NCBI RefSeq assembly: GCF_008727715.1
Contig: NZ_CP044218.1
Span: forward strand, 1,302,001 to 1,366,000
Length of the DNA stretch: 64,000 nt
Reading direction: 5' to 3'
Source: Mesorhizobium terrae
Lineage (GTDB): Bacteria; Pseudomonadota; Alphaproteobacteria; Rhizobiales; Rhizobiaceae
The notes under the pieces were generated by a model. The model was not told the DNA's origin. It did not search any database and was given only the letters and a program-made list of their open reading frames with translations. The translations under genes were made by a program, and so were the position numbers. This document shows, one piece after another, positions 42,139 to 49,995 of this stretch (the stretch's first letter is position 1; the number at the start of each line of letters is the position of its first letter).

Positions 42139-42859
42139 TCACCGCATCAGGATCTCACGCAGGGCAACCGCAACGAGAACGATACCTGCAACCGCCTCGA
42201 TCGTCCGCGTGAATGCGGCAATCTGCCTTGGCCGCGTCTCCGGCAGGCGTGTCACCTGTTGACGGAAAAACACGGCGGTCACCGCGACAAGGGATAGCGT
42301 CGCCGCCACGCCCGCCATCATGGCAACGGCAAGGCGATGCCGGCCTCGGGCACGCCCCGCGTGATCGCGAAGGTCATGACGAACAGCGTCAGCGGACAGG
42401 GGATCAGTCCCGCCATGAAGCCGACGGCGGCACCTTCCCCAACGCCATGGGCATGGTTCGCACGCCTCGACGCCCGCCACAGCATCCACAAGCCGATAAC
42501 GCCGAGCAGGCCGCGGCTCAAATCCTCGAGCAATGGTGCCCGGCCGACGCCGCCGAAGGCGATTGAGACCAGGGGAAGTGACAGCAGCGCGATCAGGAGA
42601 CGGCCATGCTCACATGCGTGAAAGACAGCGCGAGCGAAGCCATCAGGCTGCGCGCCATTCCCACGGACGATCCCGCCAGATAGGTGGCAAGCACCGACTT
42701 GCTGTGTCCCGGCGTCATGGCGTGGACGGCGCCGAATACGATGCCCATCGGCAGGAAGGCGGCGAGCGCGGTCCAGCTGCCGCCGCCGGCAAACGCGCCA
42801 ATGCGGTCGGCGAACGTCAGATAGATCTCGCGTTGGACCTCAATAACCCATTGCAGCAT
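42139..42859 (-). pseudogene. rcnA: RcnA/NicO-type nickel-cobalt exporter, two frameshifts
   Basis: Three consecutive minus-strand frames give one exporter. 42859-42593 encodes the N-terminus with the metal motif AVHAMTPGHSKSVLATYL. A one-base shift near 42598 moves to a second frame (LLEDLSRGLLGVIGLWM and MAGLIPCPLTLFVMTFAITRG). A second shift near 42325 moves to the C-terminus (AVAMMAGVAATLSLVAVTAV). Either the gene is dead or the sequence has two errors. It is the last gene of a DUF156-nreB-rcnA operon. About 140 bp of unrecognised sequence separate it from the DUF2274 paralogue. Confidence 0.75.
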
Positions 42860-42886
42860 ACAGACCCAATCGTCACTCCTTGCCGC

Positions 42887-44206
42887 TCACGGCTCGCGCG
42901 GCCATTGCGGATGCAGGTTGTCGACGACGAAGGCGTGAGCATGGCGGCCCTCACCGTGCCGCGCTCCCTCCGCCCAATGCGGATCGTCGTCGGAAAGGCC
43001 GGGATGCCGGTGCTCAACGACTTCCGGGTCGGAAGCCGGCCACAGAAGGGCCGCTGCCACGAGAGCGGCGGCCGCAATCACGGCCAGGATCAGGAATGTC
43101 GCGTTGGGCCCGACGGAGGCGCCGAGCCATCCGGCCAGCGGATAGGTTACAAGCCAGCAGGCATGCGACAACGCAAACTGCGCCGCGAACAAGGCGGGCC
43201 GGTCCTCGGGTTGCGAGGAACGCCGCAGCAGCCGGCCCGAGGGCGTCTGGGCCGCCGAATAGCCGAGGCCGAGAACGAACCAGAGCAGCAGAAGGAGCTG
43301 GTAGCCCGAGACAGTGGCCCCAGCCACGAGACCAAGGATCATAAGGATCACGCCTGCCAGCATCGCCGCGCGGTCGGATATGGCTTCGAGCAGCCTTGGC
43401 AGGGCGAGTGCGGCGACCATCGACCCGCCGCCGAACGCCGCCAGCGCCAGCGCGGTCGCGCGCTGCGACAAACCGAACTCTCCCTGCACGATGACCACAG
43501 TATTGACGATCGCCATCGCACCGGCGGCGGAGACCGCCATGTTGACCGCCAGCAGCCCACGCAGCCTCGGGGTGGCGAGGTAAATGCGGGAGCCACGCGT
43601 GGTTCGCTCGTAAATGGGGCGCGGCGTGGAAGGCCTGGGGCTGGGGAGCAGAACCGAGACGACCAGAGCGGCCGAGGCCAGGAAGCCGATCACGGTGCCG
43701 GCGAAGAGCGCATAGAAGCTCATCACCGTGAGAAGGGCCGCAGCGAGCATCGGGCTGAGAAGGCTTTCGAGATCATAGGCCAATCGCGACAGGGAGAGCG
43801 CCCGCGTGTAGTCCTTCTCGTCCGGCAGGACGTCGGGTATGGTCGCCTGAAATGTCGGTGTGAAGCCCGCCGATGCCGACTGCAGCAGAAAGATCAGCAC
43901 ATAGACCTGCCAGACCTCGGTGACGAAGGGGAGAGCCACCGCCACCGCCGCGCGCACGAGGTCGAGACTGACCAGGATCGCGCGCCGGGGCAGCCGTTCG
44001 GCAAAGGCGGCCGCCACGGGTGCGACGCCGACATAGGCGATCATCTTGATCGCCAGCGCCGTTCCCAGCACCGCGCCGGCCTCGCCGCCGGCCAGCTCGA
44101 ACGCCAGAAGCCCGAGCGCGACCGTGGCCAGCCCGGTGCCGATCAGCGCGATCACCTGCGCGGCGAAGAGATGACGGTAGGTGCGGTTTGCGAGAATGCC
44201 GAGCAC
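42887..44206 (-). CDS. NreB-like MFS nickel/cobalt exporter
   Basis: The 439-residue MFS protein has 12 predicted helices and a His-rich C-terminus (EHRHPGLSDDD, HGEGRHAHAF), a feature of nickel exporters such as NreB. It starts 8 bp after the DUF156 regulator gene and ends 27 bp before the rcnA remnant, so the three form one metal-controlled operon. The substrate assignment rests on the His tail and neighbours. With rcnA broken it may be the only working nickel/cobalt pump of the block. Confidence 0.75.
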   Translation of the reverse strand: MLGILANRTYRHLFAAQVIALIGTGLATVALGLLAFELAGGEAGAVLGTALAIKMIAYVGVAPVAAAFAERLPRRAILVSLDLVRAAVAVALPFVTEVWQVYVLIFLLQSASAGFTPTFQATIPDVLPDEKDYTRALSLSRLAYDLESLLSPMLAAALLTVMSFYALFAGTVIGFLASAALVVSVLLPSPRPSTPRPIYERTTRGSRIYLATPRLRGLLAVNMAVSAAGAMAIVNTVVIVQGEFGLSQRATALALAAFGGGSMVAALALPRLLEAISDRAAMLAGVILMILGLVAGATVSGYQLLLLLWFVLGLGYSAAQTPSGRLLRRSSQPEDRPALFAAQFALSHACWLVTYPLAGWLGASVGPNATFLILAVIAAAALVAAALLWPASDPEVVEHRHPGLSDDDPHWAEGARHGEGRHAHAFVVDNLHPQWPREP

Positions 44207-44214
44207 TGGCTGTC

Positions 44215-44484
44215 CTAAAGGTACTTGGTGATCTCCTTGAACTCCTCGATCGAGCGCTGCTGGCCGGCGGGCAAGGCCTGTGCGGCGTCGCCGAGGCAGT
44301 GATCGAGATGGTCGCGGATGAGCGTCTTCTTGGCCTGGCCTATGGCCTTCTCGACCGCGTGCAGCTGCTGCGCGAGTTCAAGGCAGGGCCGGCCGGCTTC
44401 GATCATCGCGACGACGCTGCGCAGATGGCCTTCGGCGCGCTTCAGGCGCTTGACGATGGCGGGGTGCGAGGAATGGGTGGACAT
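44215..44484 (-). CDS. DUF156 (CsoR/RcnR/FrmR-family) metal-sensing repressor
   Basis: The 89-residue all-helical repressor reads HPAIVKRLKRAEGHLRSVVAM at its start, then RPCLELAQQLHAVEKAIGQA, with the conserved Cys and the His of LHAVEKA in the metal site. The N-terminal His residues (THSSHP) favour an RcnR/NreA-like nickel-cobalt sensor over a copper CsoR. It leads the nreB-rcnA operon. A perfect dyad operator overlaps its promoter at 44494-44514. Confidence 0.85.
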   Translation of the reverse strand: MSTHSSHPAIVKRLKRAEGHLRSVVAMIEAGRPCLELAQQLHAVEKAIGQAKKTLIRDHLDHCLGDAAQALPAGQQRSIEEFKEITKYL

Positions 44485-44493
44485 GCCTCCGGC

Positions 44494-44514
44494 CTATCCT
44501 CCTGGGGAGGATAG
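44494..44514 (-). promoter_or_regulatory. Dyad operator for the DUF156 repressor
   Basis: CTATCCTCC and GGAGGATAG are perfect 9-bp arms around TGG, ten bases before the regulator's start codon. The G/C-run centre resembles CsoR/RcnR-family sites. TTGACT on the minus strand just upstream could be the -35 box, so binding would block the promoter. Confidence 0.65.
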
Positions 44515-44583
44515 AGTCAAGGTCGCTGGGGACGTGAACTCCGCCGCAGACTTCGATTGCCGCGGAAGTGCTCAACGGCCAAC

Positions 44584-45813
44584 CTACTTACGCTCTTCCG
44601 GCGGCTTGATGTGGCGGAACTGCGCAAGCAGCAGCAGGTCGTAGGTGATCTTGAGCGCGCCGCAGATCAGGAGCGGCCAGGCCTTGTAGGATGCGGCAAA
44701 CAAGGCGCCGGCCAGTGCGGGGCTGGCGGATGCGGCGAGGCTGCGCGGAACGGAGGTGAAGCTCGCGGCGGCGGCGCGCTCGGCCTCCGTTACCAGGGCC
44801 ATGACGTATGACGAGCGCGTCGGCACGTCCATCTGGGAAAGCGCTGCCCGGATCAGCAGCAGGGCAAGGGCAATGCCCAGGTTGGGGGCGAGCGCCGCCA
44901 GCATCAGGGCGATGCTGGAGGGAATGTGGGTGAACACCATCGTGTTGACGAGCCCGATGTGCCGCGACAGCCAGGCGGCGACGGGAAATGAGAAAGCCGA
45001 CAGTATGCTCGACCAGAAGAAAAACACGCCCGCGGCTGACAGGGAGAGATCAAACCGCTCGAACAGCCACAGCGCCAGCAGCGACTGCACGACGAACCCG
45101 CCGGCGAAGGCGTCGAGGCTGAAGAGTGCCGCGAGCCTGAAGACGATGGCGCGGGAGGGGCCAAGCGCGGCGGCCGGCTCGCTTGCGGGCGGGCGCTTGG
45201 GGATGCGTGCATAGAACAGGCCACCCAGGAGCCCGACAACCGCATAGAGGACGAACATCAGCTTGATCGCCGTGAGTTGGCCGAGCCCGACCGTGGTCAT
45301 CACATCGGGGGCGGCCGCAGCGAGCGCGCCAACGGCGCTTGCGAGCGCTCCTACAAGGCTGTAGCGCGCGAACATCCTCGTCCGGTTGGCGTCACTCACT
45401 TCCCGTGTCAGCGCCGCGTGCTCGATCGGCACGAACACGCTCACACTGCCGGCCGACGGGTTGATCGTGCCTGCGAAGGCGACGATCAGAAGGAGCGCGT
45501 AATCGTGAACCACGGCGAAGGCGACGCCGGTAGCGATCATCAGGCTCGCAGCGGCCAGTAGAAGCTGACGATGATCGAAGCGCGGGCCAAGGAAGCCGGC
45601 TGCAATAGTGAGCAGCGCCGAGCCGAGGAGCGATGCGGTGGCGATGATGCCGACCTCGAGCGGGCTGAAGCCGAGCGCAAGCAGATAGACCGGCAGGAGG
45701 ACGGCCACGAAGCCGTCGCCGAAATCGCGCAGCGCCCGCGCTGCAAAGAGGCAGGTCGTCGGGTGGAGCCACTTGCGCGGCTGGACGTCCGTTTGAGCGT
45801 CAGAGGAGCCCAT
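44584..45813 (-). CDS. MFS transporter of the chromate operon
   Basis: The 409-residue MFS protein has 12 predicted helices and conserved segments FAARALRDFGDGFVAVLLPVY (about 23-43) and QMDVPTRSSYVMALV (about 322-336). Its start overlaps the chrA stop by 14 bp, so it belongs to the chrB-chrA operon. The substrate is unknown. Such MFS genes are frequent companions of chrA and may export chromate-related or organic compounds. Confidence 0.75.
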   Translation of the reverse strand: MGSSDAQTDVQPRKWLHPTTCLFAARALRDFGDGFVAVLLPVYLLALGFSPLEVGIIATASLLGSALLTIAAGFLGPRFDHRQLLLAAASLMIATGVAFAVVHDYALLLIVAFAGTINPSAGSVSVFVPIEHAALTREVSDANRTRMFARYSLVGALASAVGALAAAAPDVMTTVGLGQLTAIKLMFVLYAVVGLLGGLFYARIPKRPPASEPAAALGPSRAIVFRLAALFSLDAFAGGFVVQSLLALWLFERFDLSLSAAGVFFFWSSILSAFSFPVAAWLSRHIGLVNTMVFTHIPSSIALMLAALAPNLGIALALLLIRAALSQMDVPTRSSYVMALVTEAERAAAASFTSVPRSLAASASPALAGALFAASYKAWPLLICGALKITYDLLLLAQFRHIKPPEERK

Positions 45814-47203
45814 AGGCGAGCCCCGCCAGGGAACAGGCGGCGAGCACCTTCAGCATACCGACCTTGAAGCGGAACACGGCGATCAGCGCGCCCATGGTGA
45901 GCACGAGCGAGGCCACGTTGACCGAGCTCAAGATCGGCACATCGACGCTCATGCCGAAGCTGCTCACCTCGATCAGCTCGCCGAAGAGCACGTGCAGCCC
46001 GAACCACACCGCGAGATTGAGGATGACGCCGACGACGGCCGCGGTGATCGTCGCCAGCGCGGCCGACAGCGCCCGGTTGCTGCGTAGCGCCTCGACATAG
46101 GGCGCGCCGAGGAAGATCCACAGGAAGCAGGGCGTGAAGGTCACCCAAGTGGTGAGCAGGCCACCGAGCGTGGCCGCCAGCAACGGATCGAGCGACCCGG
46201 GCGCGCGGAAGGCTCCCATGAAGCCGACGAATTGCGTGACCATGATCAGCGGCCCGGGCGTGGTCTCGGCCATGGCAAGCCCGTCCAGCATCTCTCCGGG
46301 TTGGAGCCAGTGATAGGTCTCCACGGCCTGCTGCGCCACATAGGCGAGAACGGCATAGGCCCCGCCGAAGGTCACCACCGCCATCTTGGAGAAGAAGACA
46401 GCGATATCGGCAAAGACATTGCCGGTGCCAAAGGCGGCGACAAGGGCAACCACCGGCGTAAGCCACAGGACGAGGAAGACGCCGGCGATCTTCAACGCCC
46501 AGCCAACCGAAGGCCGCGCGTGGGCCGGGATCGTCTCGCCGAGGACGCTCTCCGCGTCGGCGACCTGCCTGTCGCCCACCTTGCCGTGCCCGTTGGCGGC
46601 GAGGAAGGGCGCAAGGCCAGCGCGCCCGCCAGCAAAGCCGATAAGGGCTGCTGTCAGAATGATGAGCGGGAACGGAACGTGGAAGAAGAAGATGGCTATG
46701 AAGGCAGCCGCGGCGAGTGCCATCATGACGTTGTTCTTGAGGGCGCGCTTGCCGACGCGCACGACGGCCTCGAGCACGATGGCGAGCACCGCCGCCTTAA
46801 GCCCGAAGAACAGCGCCTCGACGGCGCCGACATTGCCGAAGAGCGCGTAGATCCAGCTCAGGCCCATGATGGCGACGACGCCCGGCAACACGAACAGCGT
46901 GCCGGCGACGAGCCCGCCCTTGGTCTTGTGGAGGAGCCAGCCGATATAGACGGCGAGCTGCTGCGCCTCCGGTCCCGGCAGGAGCATGCAGTAGTTGAGC
47001 GCGTGCAGGAAGCGGTTCTCGCCGATCCAGCGCTTCTCCTCGACGATGATCCGGTGCATCACCGCGATCTGCCCGGCCGGGCCGCCGAAGGAGAGCGCCG
47101 CCACCCGCGCCCAGACGCGCACGGCCTCTCCGAACGGGATGCCGTGGTCGGGCGCAGTGTTGCGCTCGATGGATTGTGTGTCGTTGCTTGCGATCTTGTT
47201 CAT
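45800..47203 (-). CDS. chrA: ChrA chromate transporter (long, two-domain CHR)
   Basis: The 467-residue protein contains two homologous CHR halves. The N-half has SFGGPAGQIAVMHRI and LPGPEAQQLAVYIGW; the C-half has VTFGGAYAVLAYVAQQAVE and ETTPGPLIMVTQFVGF. About ten to thirteen membrane segments fit the LCHR class. It exports chromate by proton-coupled transport. It lies 17 bp after chrB. Confidence 0.94.
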   Translation of the reverse strand: MNKIASNDTQSIERNTAPDHGIPFGEAVRVWARVAALSFGGPAGQIAVMHRIIVEEKRWIGENRFLHALNYCMLLPGPEAQQLAVYIGWLLHKTKGGLVAGTLFVLPGVVAIMGLSWIYALFGNVGAVEALFFGLKAAVLAIVLEAVVRVGKRALKNNVMMALAAAAFIAIFFFHVPFPLIILTAALIGFAGGRAGLAPFLAANGHGKVGDRQVADAESVLGETIPAHARPSVGWALKIAGVFLVLWLTPVVALVAAFGTGNVFADIAVFFSKMAVVTFGGAYAVLAYVAQQAVETYHWLQPGEMLDGLAMAETTPGPLIMVTQFVGFMGAFRAPGSLDPLLAATLGGLLTTWVTFTPCFLWIFLGAPYVEALRSNRALSAALATITAAVVGVILNLAVWFGLHVLFGELIEVSSFGMSVDVPILSSVNVASLVLTMGALIAVFRFKVGMLKVLAACSLAGLAYGLL

Positions 47204-47220
47204 CGATCCATCCCTGCGCG

Positions 47221-48198
47221 TCAGCGGCGCTTCTTGCGGAAATACTGGTAAAGGTTATCGAAGACGGGTGCTCCCTGAGCGATGCGCTCCTCGTCGTCCG
47301 CATGAGCGATCGCGATGCCGGCGATGAGATGGGCGATGCCGGTCGCTTCCTCGCGTGCGAACTTGCCGTCCTTGAGGTCGATGTCGTGGACAATCTCGGC
47401 GATCGCCCGAAGGGCCGGGTCGTCGAGACCGGTGCGGGCGAGCAGCACCTCGAAGCTGCAGCGGTCGCCCTCATGAGTGAACTCGCCCTCGAACATGTCG
47501 AAGCGCAGCTCGCCCGGCTTGGGGACATAGCCCTTGCCCGGCACGAAGCGGATGACGGCATCGGGGTCGATGAAGCGGCGGATCAGCCAGCTGCAGGCGA
47601 TGCGGTCGATGTGGACGCCTTTGCGCGTGACCCAGATACGACCTTTGAGGTCGTCTGTCCGCGCAGCCTCGGGCTCTGCGGCGTCCATGTCGTTGTCCGC
47701 TACGAGCCGGCTCTCGAGTTCAGCAATGGCACCTTCCGCACCGAGCCGCCCGGTGGCGCCGAAGAAGTCAATCACAATGACATCGGCGAGCCGCTTGCGC
47801 AGGCGCCGGGCATGGGCGCGCGCGTCCGTCTTCTCCTCACCGCCCGCCGCCGCATCGAACGTCTCCGCGAGCGCCCGGACCTCGGTCGCAATCGCCTCGT
47901 AGTCGGCATCACGCGCCGTGTCGAAAAGCGCCCGCGCCTGGTCGTCCGAGAGACCGTCGATCAGGCGCGCCTCGCAGACCAGCGCCTCGCCGCCGCCCTC
48001 GACGATCTCCTTCAGGAGCCACGCGAAATCCTCCCGCGTCTCGGCAGTTGCCGGAAGTGCGTAGACGGTGCTCTTCACCGCGACGGCGCCGATGGCCTGC
48101 AGCCGGCGCCAGACCTTGACGCGCAAATAGGCCGGCTTGCTGGGAAGCTGGTGGATCAGAAGGAGCCAGGGTTGGTTTGGTGATCGGTCATCGTCCAT
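47221..48198 (-). CDS. chrB: ChrB, chromate-sensing regulator
   Basis: The 325-residue protein has an N-terminal domain of the chromate regulator type (PWLLLIHQLPSKPAYLRVKVW, RRLQAIGAVAVKSTVYALP) and a C-terminal ChrB domain (WVTRKGVHIDRIACSWLIRRF, then FDMFEGEFTHEGDRCSFEVL). Known members repress chrA and respond to chromate. It leads the operon chrB-chrA-MFS; a dyad lies 13 bp before its start. Confidence 0.9.
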   Translation of the reverse strand: MDDDRSPNQPWLLLIHQLPSKPAYLRVKVWRRLQAIGAVAVKSTVYALPATAETREDFAWLLKEIVEGGGEALVCEARLIDGLSDDQARALFDTARDADYEAIATEVRALAETFDAAAGGEEKTDARAHARRLRKRLADVIVIDFFGATGRLGAEGAIAELESRLVADNDMDAAEPEAARTDDLKGRIWVTRKGVHIDRIACSWLIRRFIDPDAVIRFVPGKGYVPKPGELRFDMFEGEFTHEGDRCSFEVLLARTGLDDPALRAIAEIVHDIDLKDGKFAREEATGIAHLIAGIAIAHADDEERIAQGAPVFDNLYQYFRKKRR

Positions 48199-48210
48199 GA
48201 AAAGACCGTA

Positions 48211-48225
48211 TCATTGAGGTAATGA
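48211..48225 (-). promoter_or_regulatory. Candidate ChrB operator
   Basis: TCATT and AATGA form a 5-bp dyad with a 5-bp centre, directly upstream of chrB. It is the only inverted repeat in the immediate promoter region, so ChrB autoregulation is the likely use. Confidence 0.45.
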
Positions 48226-48544
48226 AAAGGAACAGATGTATCACAATCTCTCGGACATCCAGATGGGTTGGCCGCTGCCTCCGGCGGTACCAAGCGGCCG
48301 TCACTGAGCCCGCATCTGTGCGCCGCCGCGGCCGCAGCAACGCACAGATGCGGCGTCATCCCGCCGGCCCCGCCGGAGGAATGAAGGGCGGACAGGTCCG
48401 TGAGGTACAGTTGCGGGATCGAAACCTTCTCGGTCGTTGTTCGCAAGCCGCGACGGGCTCCCGCTGCGGCGTACGACAACCTTCTGGCACCATGAACTGA
48501 ATGCGACGATGATCGCTGCGCTTACCGTCCAAGCGTCGCGGACG
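48226..48544. other. Non-coding right arm of the cargo with two hairpins
   Basis: No supported gene. A 13-bp perfect stem, with CGCATCTGTGCG (48311-48322) and CGCACAGATGCG (48341-48352) as its core, encloses 18 bases. Close to the end, CCAAGCGT (48529-48536) pairs with ACGCTTGG (48551-48558), which lies inside the terminal repeat. Such sub-terminal structure could be bound by a transposase. Confidence 0.55.
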
Positions 48545-48571
48545 TGAGACACGCTTGGAGAGTCCGGATAA
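48545..48571 (-). repeat. Right terminal sequence of the chromate/nickel cargo
   Basis: Read on the minus strand from 48571 it starts TTATCCGGAC, contains CCAAGCG and ends TGTCTCA. It shares both termini and the AAGC centre with the mercury cargo end at 6402-6378, with two 1-base gaps. TGCCGA, the partner of TGCTGA on the left side, follows at once. Confidence 0.7.
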
Positions 48572-48737
48572 TGCCGAGATCCTTGGCCGCGAAAGCGGCC
48601 AAGCTCTCGACCCCGCTAAGCTGATCGCACCAATGATTGAGCGTTTTATGGCGACGGATCGGGGATTCGCGAAGATGCGCCACGCGGCCCGTTCCCGTTC
48701 GCAACCGGCGGGTAGCGCTCCTCCAAGAGGCGAATGA
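48572..48737 (+). pseudogene. DUF2274 gene, 3' half
   Basis: In frame from the junction it reads AEILGRESGQALDPAKLIAP and MIERFMATDRGFAKMRH, the C-terminal half of the gene started at 41569. It has no start codon of its own at the junction. Its last 92 bp overlap the 3' end of the convergent LysR gene, as expected for the undisturbed backbone. Confidence 0.85.
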
Positions 48738-49599
48738 AGTTCCGGAGCGCTGGGTTCTCGTTGCCGTCTCGCCAATAGGCGCGATACCCGATCCGGGTCG
48801 AGCCGTTGCCGTCGCGCGCCTCGCGGTAGACGACGCCGGTATAGCTGGCTCCCATGCAGGCCTCACACATAAGGCTGACGCCTCGGTTGGCCCCAACCAG
48901 GCTCTTGATGTTTTCCGGGCTCACATCGTGCCGGACGACGTCGGGCAGATCGCCAGGGGAACTGAGCTTGGCAACGAGGATGTCTTGGATCTCCGGTCCC
49001 GGATCGCGCTCGCTCAGCAAGAAGCGCTCATGTTTTAAGTCTGTCCAATAGATGACTTCGTTCGCTGCGAGCGGATGATCCTCGGGCAGAGCGACGATGA
49101 TGCGCTCGCTCCAGAGCACCATCGAGCGATTGCAATCTGAAGCCGGCTCCCCGGTGACGATGGCGATGTCGATCATGCTATTCTGTATTCCGTCGAACAA
49201 TCGCGTTCGCGATCCTTCGATAGTTTTGATCTCAACCTGGGGAAAGCGACGGCCGTACTCGACAAGACTTGCCCTGAGATTGCCGGCTGAGAGGGACGTG
49301 TAGAAGCCGATCGTCAAGTACCCGGCCTCGCCGCGTCCGACGGCCTTGGCTCCGTCGACGACAATCTGCAAATCATTGAGAACCCGGCGAACGCCGCTCA
49401 CAAAGTCCCGGCCTGCCGCCGTCGGCCTGACGCCGCCATTCGTTCGTTCGAACAACGCTACGCCGAGTTGCTCCTCCAGATGTCGGATTCGTCGGCTGAG
49501 ATTAGACTGCTTGAGGGCGAGCAGATCTGCCGCCTTGCGAAAACTGCCACAGCGTTCCGCCGCCTCAGCGTATCGCAGATGTTTAAGCTCGATCGACAC
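48646..49599 (-). CDS. LysR-family transcriptional regulator
   Basis: The protein of about 317 residues has an N-terminal winged HTH (HLRYAEAAERCGSFRKAADLL) then KQSNLSRRIRHLEEQLGVALF, and a LysR substrate-binding domain. I prefer GTG 49599, which puts the HTH at the usual distance from the N-terminus; an in-frame ATG at 49659 would add 20 residues. A LysR gene convergent to DUF2274 after trbI is a normal part of this ICE family. The inducer is unknown. Its 3' end overlaps the DUF2274 remnant. Confidence 0.88.
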   Translation of the reverse strand: MSIELKHLRYAEAAERCGSFRKAADLLALKQSNLSRRIRHLEEQLGVALFERTNGGVRPTAAGRDFVSGVRRVLNDLQIVVDGAKAVGRGEAGYLTIGFYTSLSAGNLRASLVEYGRRFPQVEIKTIEGSRTRLFDGIQNSMIDIAIVTGEPASDCNRSMVLWSERIIVALPEDHPLAANEVIYWTDLKHERFLLSERDPGPEIQDILVAKLSSPGDLPDVVRHDVSPENIKSLVGANRGVSLMCEACMGASYTGVVYREARDGNGSTRIGYRAYWRDGNENPALRNFIRLLEERYPPVANGNGPRGASSRIPDPSP

Positions 49600-49758
49600 G
49601 AGAGCGCTCGTTTCGCCGCGCGGAAACAGCGCTGTCGAAGAACGCACCGCGTTCCGCATACATCGGAAGCGCTCGGTAGACGTCGTCTGCGCATTTCATC
49701 ATCTGTGACGCTCCTCACGCTGTTCAATATTCGCCCCGATACCTACCGGACCTGGAGA

Positions 49759-49971
49759 CTAACGTAGCCGCTCATCTATGGCGGCTTGGGACTTCGCTCT
49801 CAAAAGCAAACATAGTATCTCCAAGTCATTCAGAAGGTGCTCGGGATCGCGGTCGACTGCGGTCCTAAGAGCGTCCTTCAGCCAGTCGCTCATGCCAGGA
49901 TGGGCGAGCACCCACGCAATCTGCTTTTCGGCCTCTAGGAGAGGCTCAACGGGCGATTGGGAAGCGGCCAT
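49759..49971 (-). CDS. Small helical hypothetical protein
   Basis: The 70-residue protein is predicted all-helical: EPLLEAEKQIAWVLAHPGMS, then DWLKDALRTAVDRDPEHLLNDLE. It has GGGAG about 8 bp before the ATG. It follows the DUF6671-like gene by 24 bp and is probably the last gene of the cysD-cysNC operon. I do not recognise a function. Confidence 0.65.
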   Translation of the reverse strand: MAASQSPVEPLLEAEKQIAWVLAHPGMSDWLKDALRTAVDRDPEHLLNDLEILCLLLRAKSQAAIDERLR

Positions 49972-49995
49972 TCTGCTCTCCCTTCGTTCCCTTGG

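Larger units (their letters stand above)
41670..48571. mobile_element. 6.9-kb chromate/nickel-cobalt cargo element without a recognisable transposase
   Basis: The element is bounded by related terminal sequences (41670-41694 and 48545-48571, inverted) and flanked by TGCTGA (41664-41669) and TGCCGA (48572-48577), a 6-bp near-duplication with one silent difference. Excising it with one copy of the repeat restores an intact DUF2274 reading frame. Contents: a DUF2274 paralogue, broken rcnA, nreB-like MFS, DUF156 regulator, MFS, chrA and chrB. No transposase, resolvase or integrase is present, so it would have to move in trans. The terminal sequence does not match a family I know. Confidence 0.75.

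Noticed and set aside
42533..44218. A 561-codon plus-strand ORF across the NreB-like gene
   Set aside because: The minus strand encodes a convincing 12-helix transporter; the plus ORF is low-complexity and Arg/Gln-rich.
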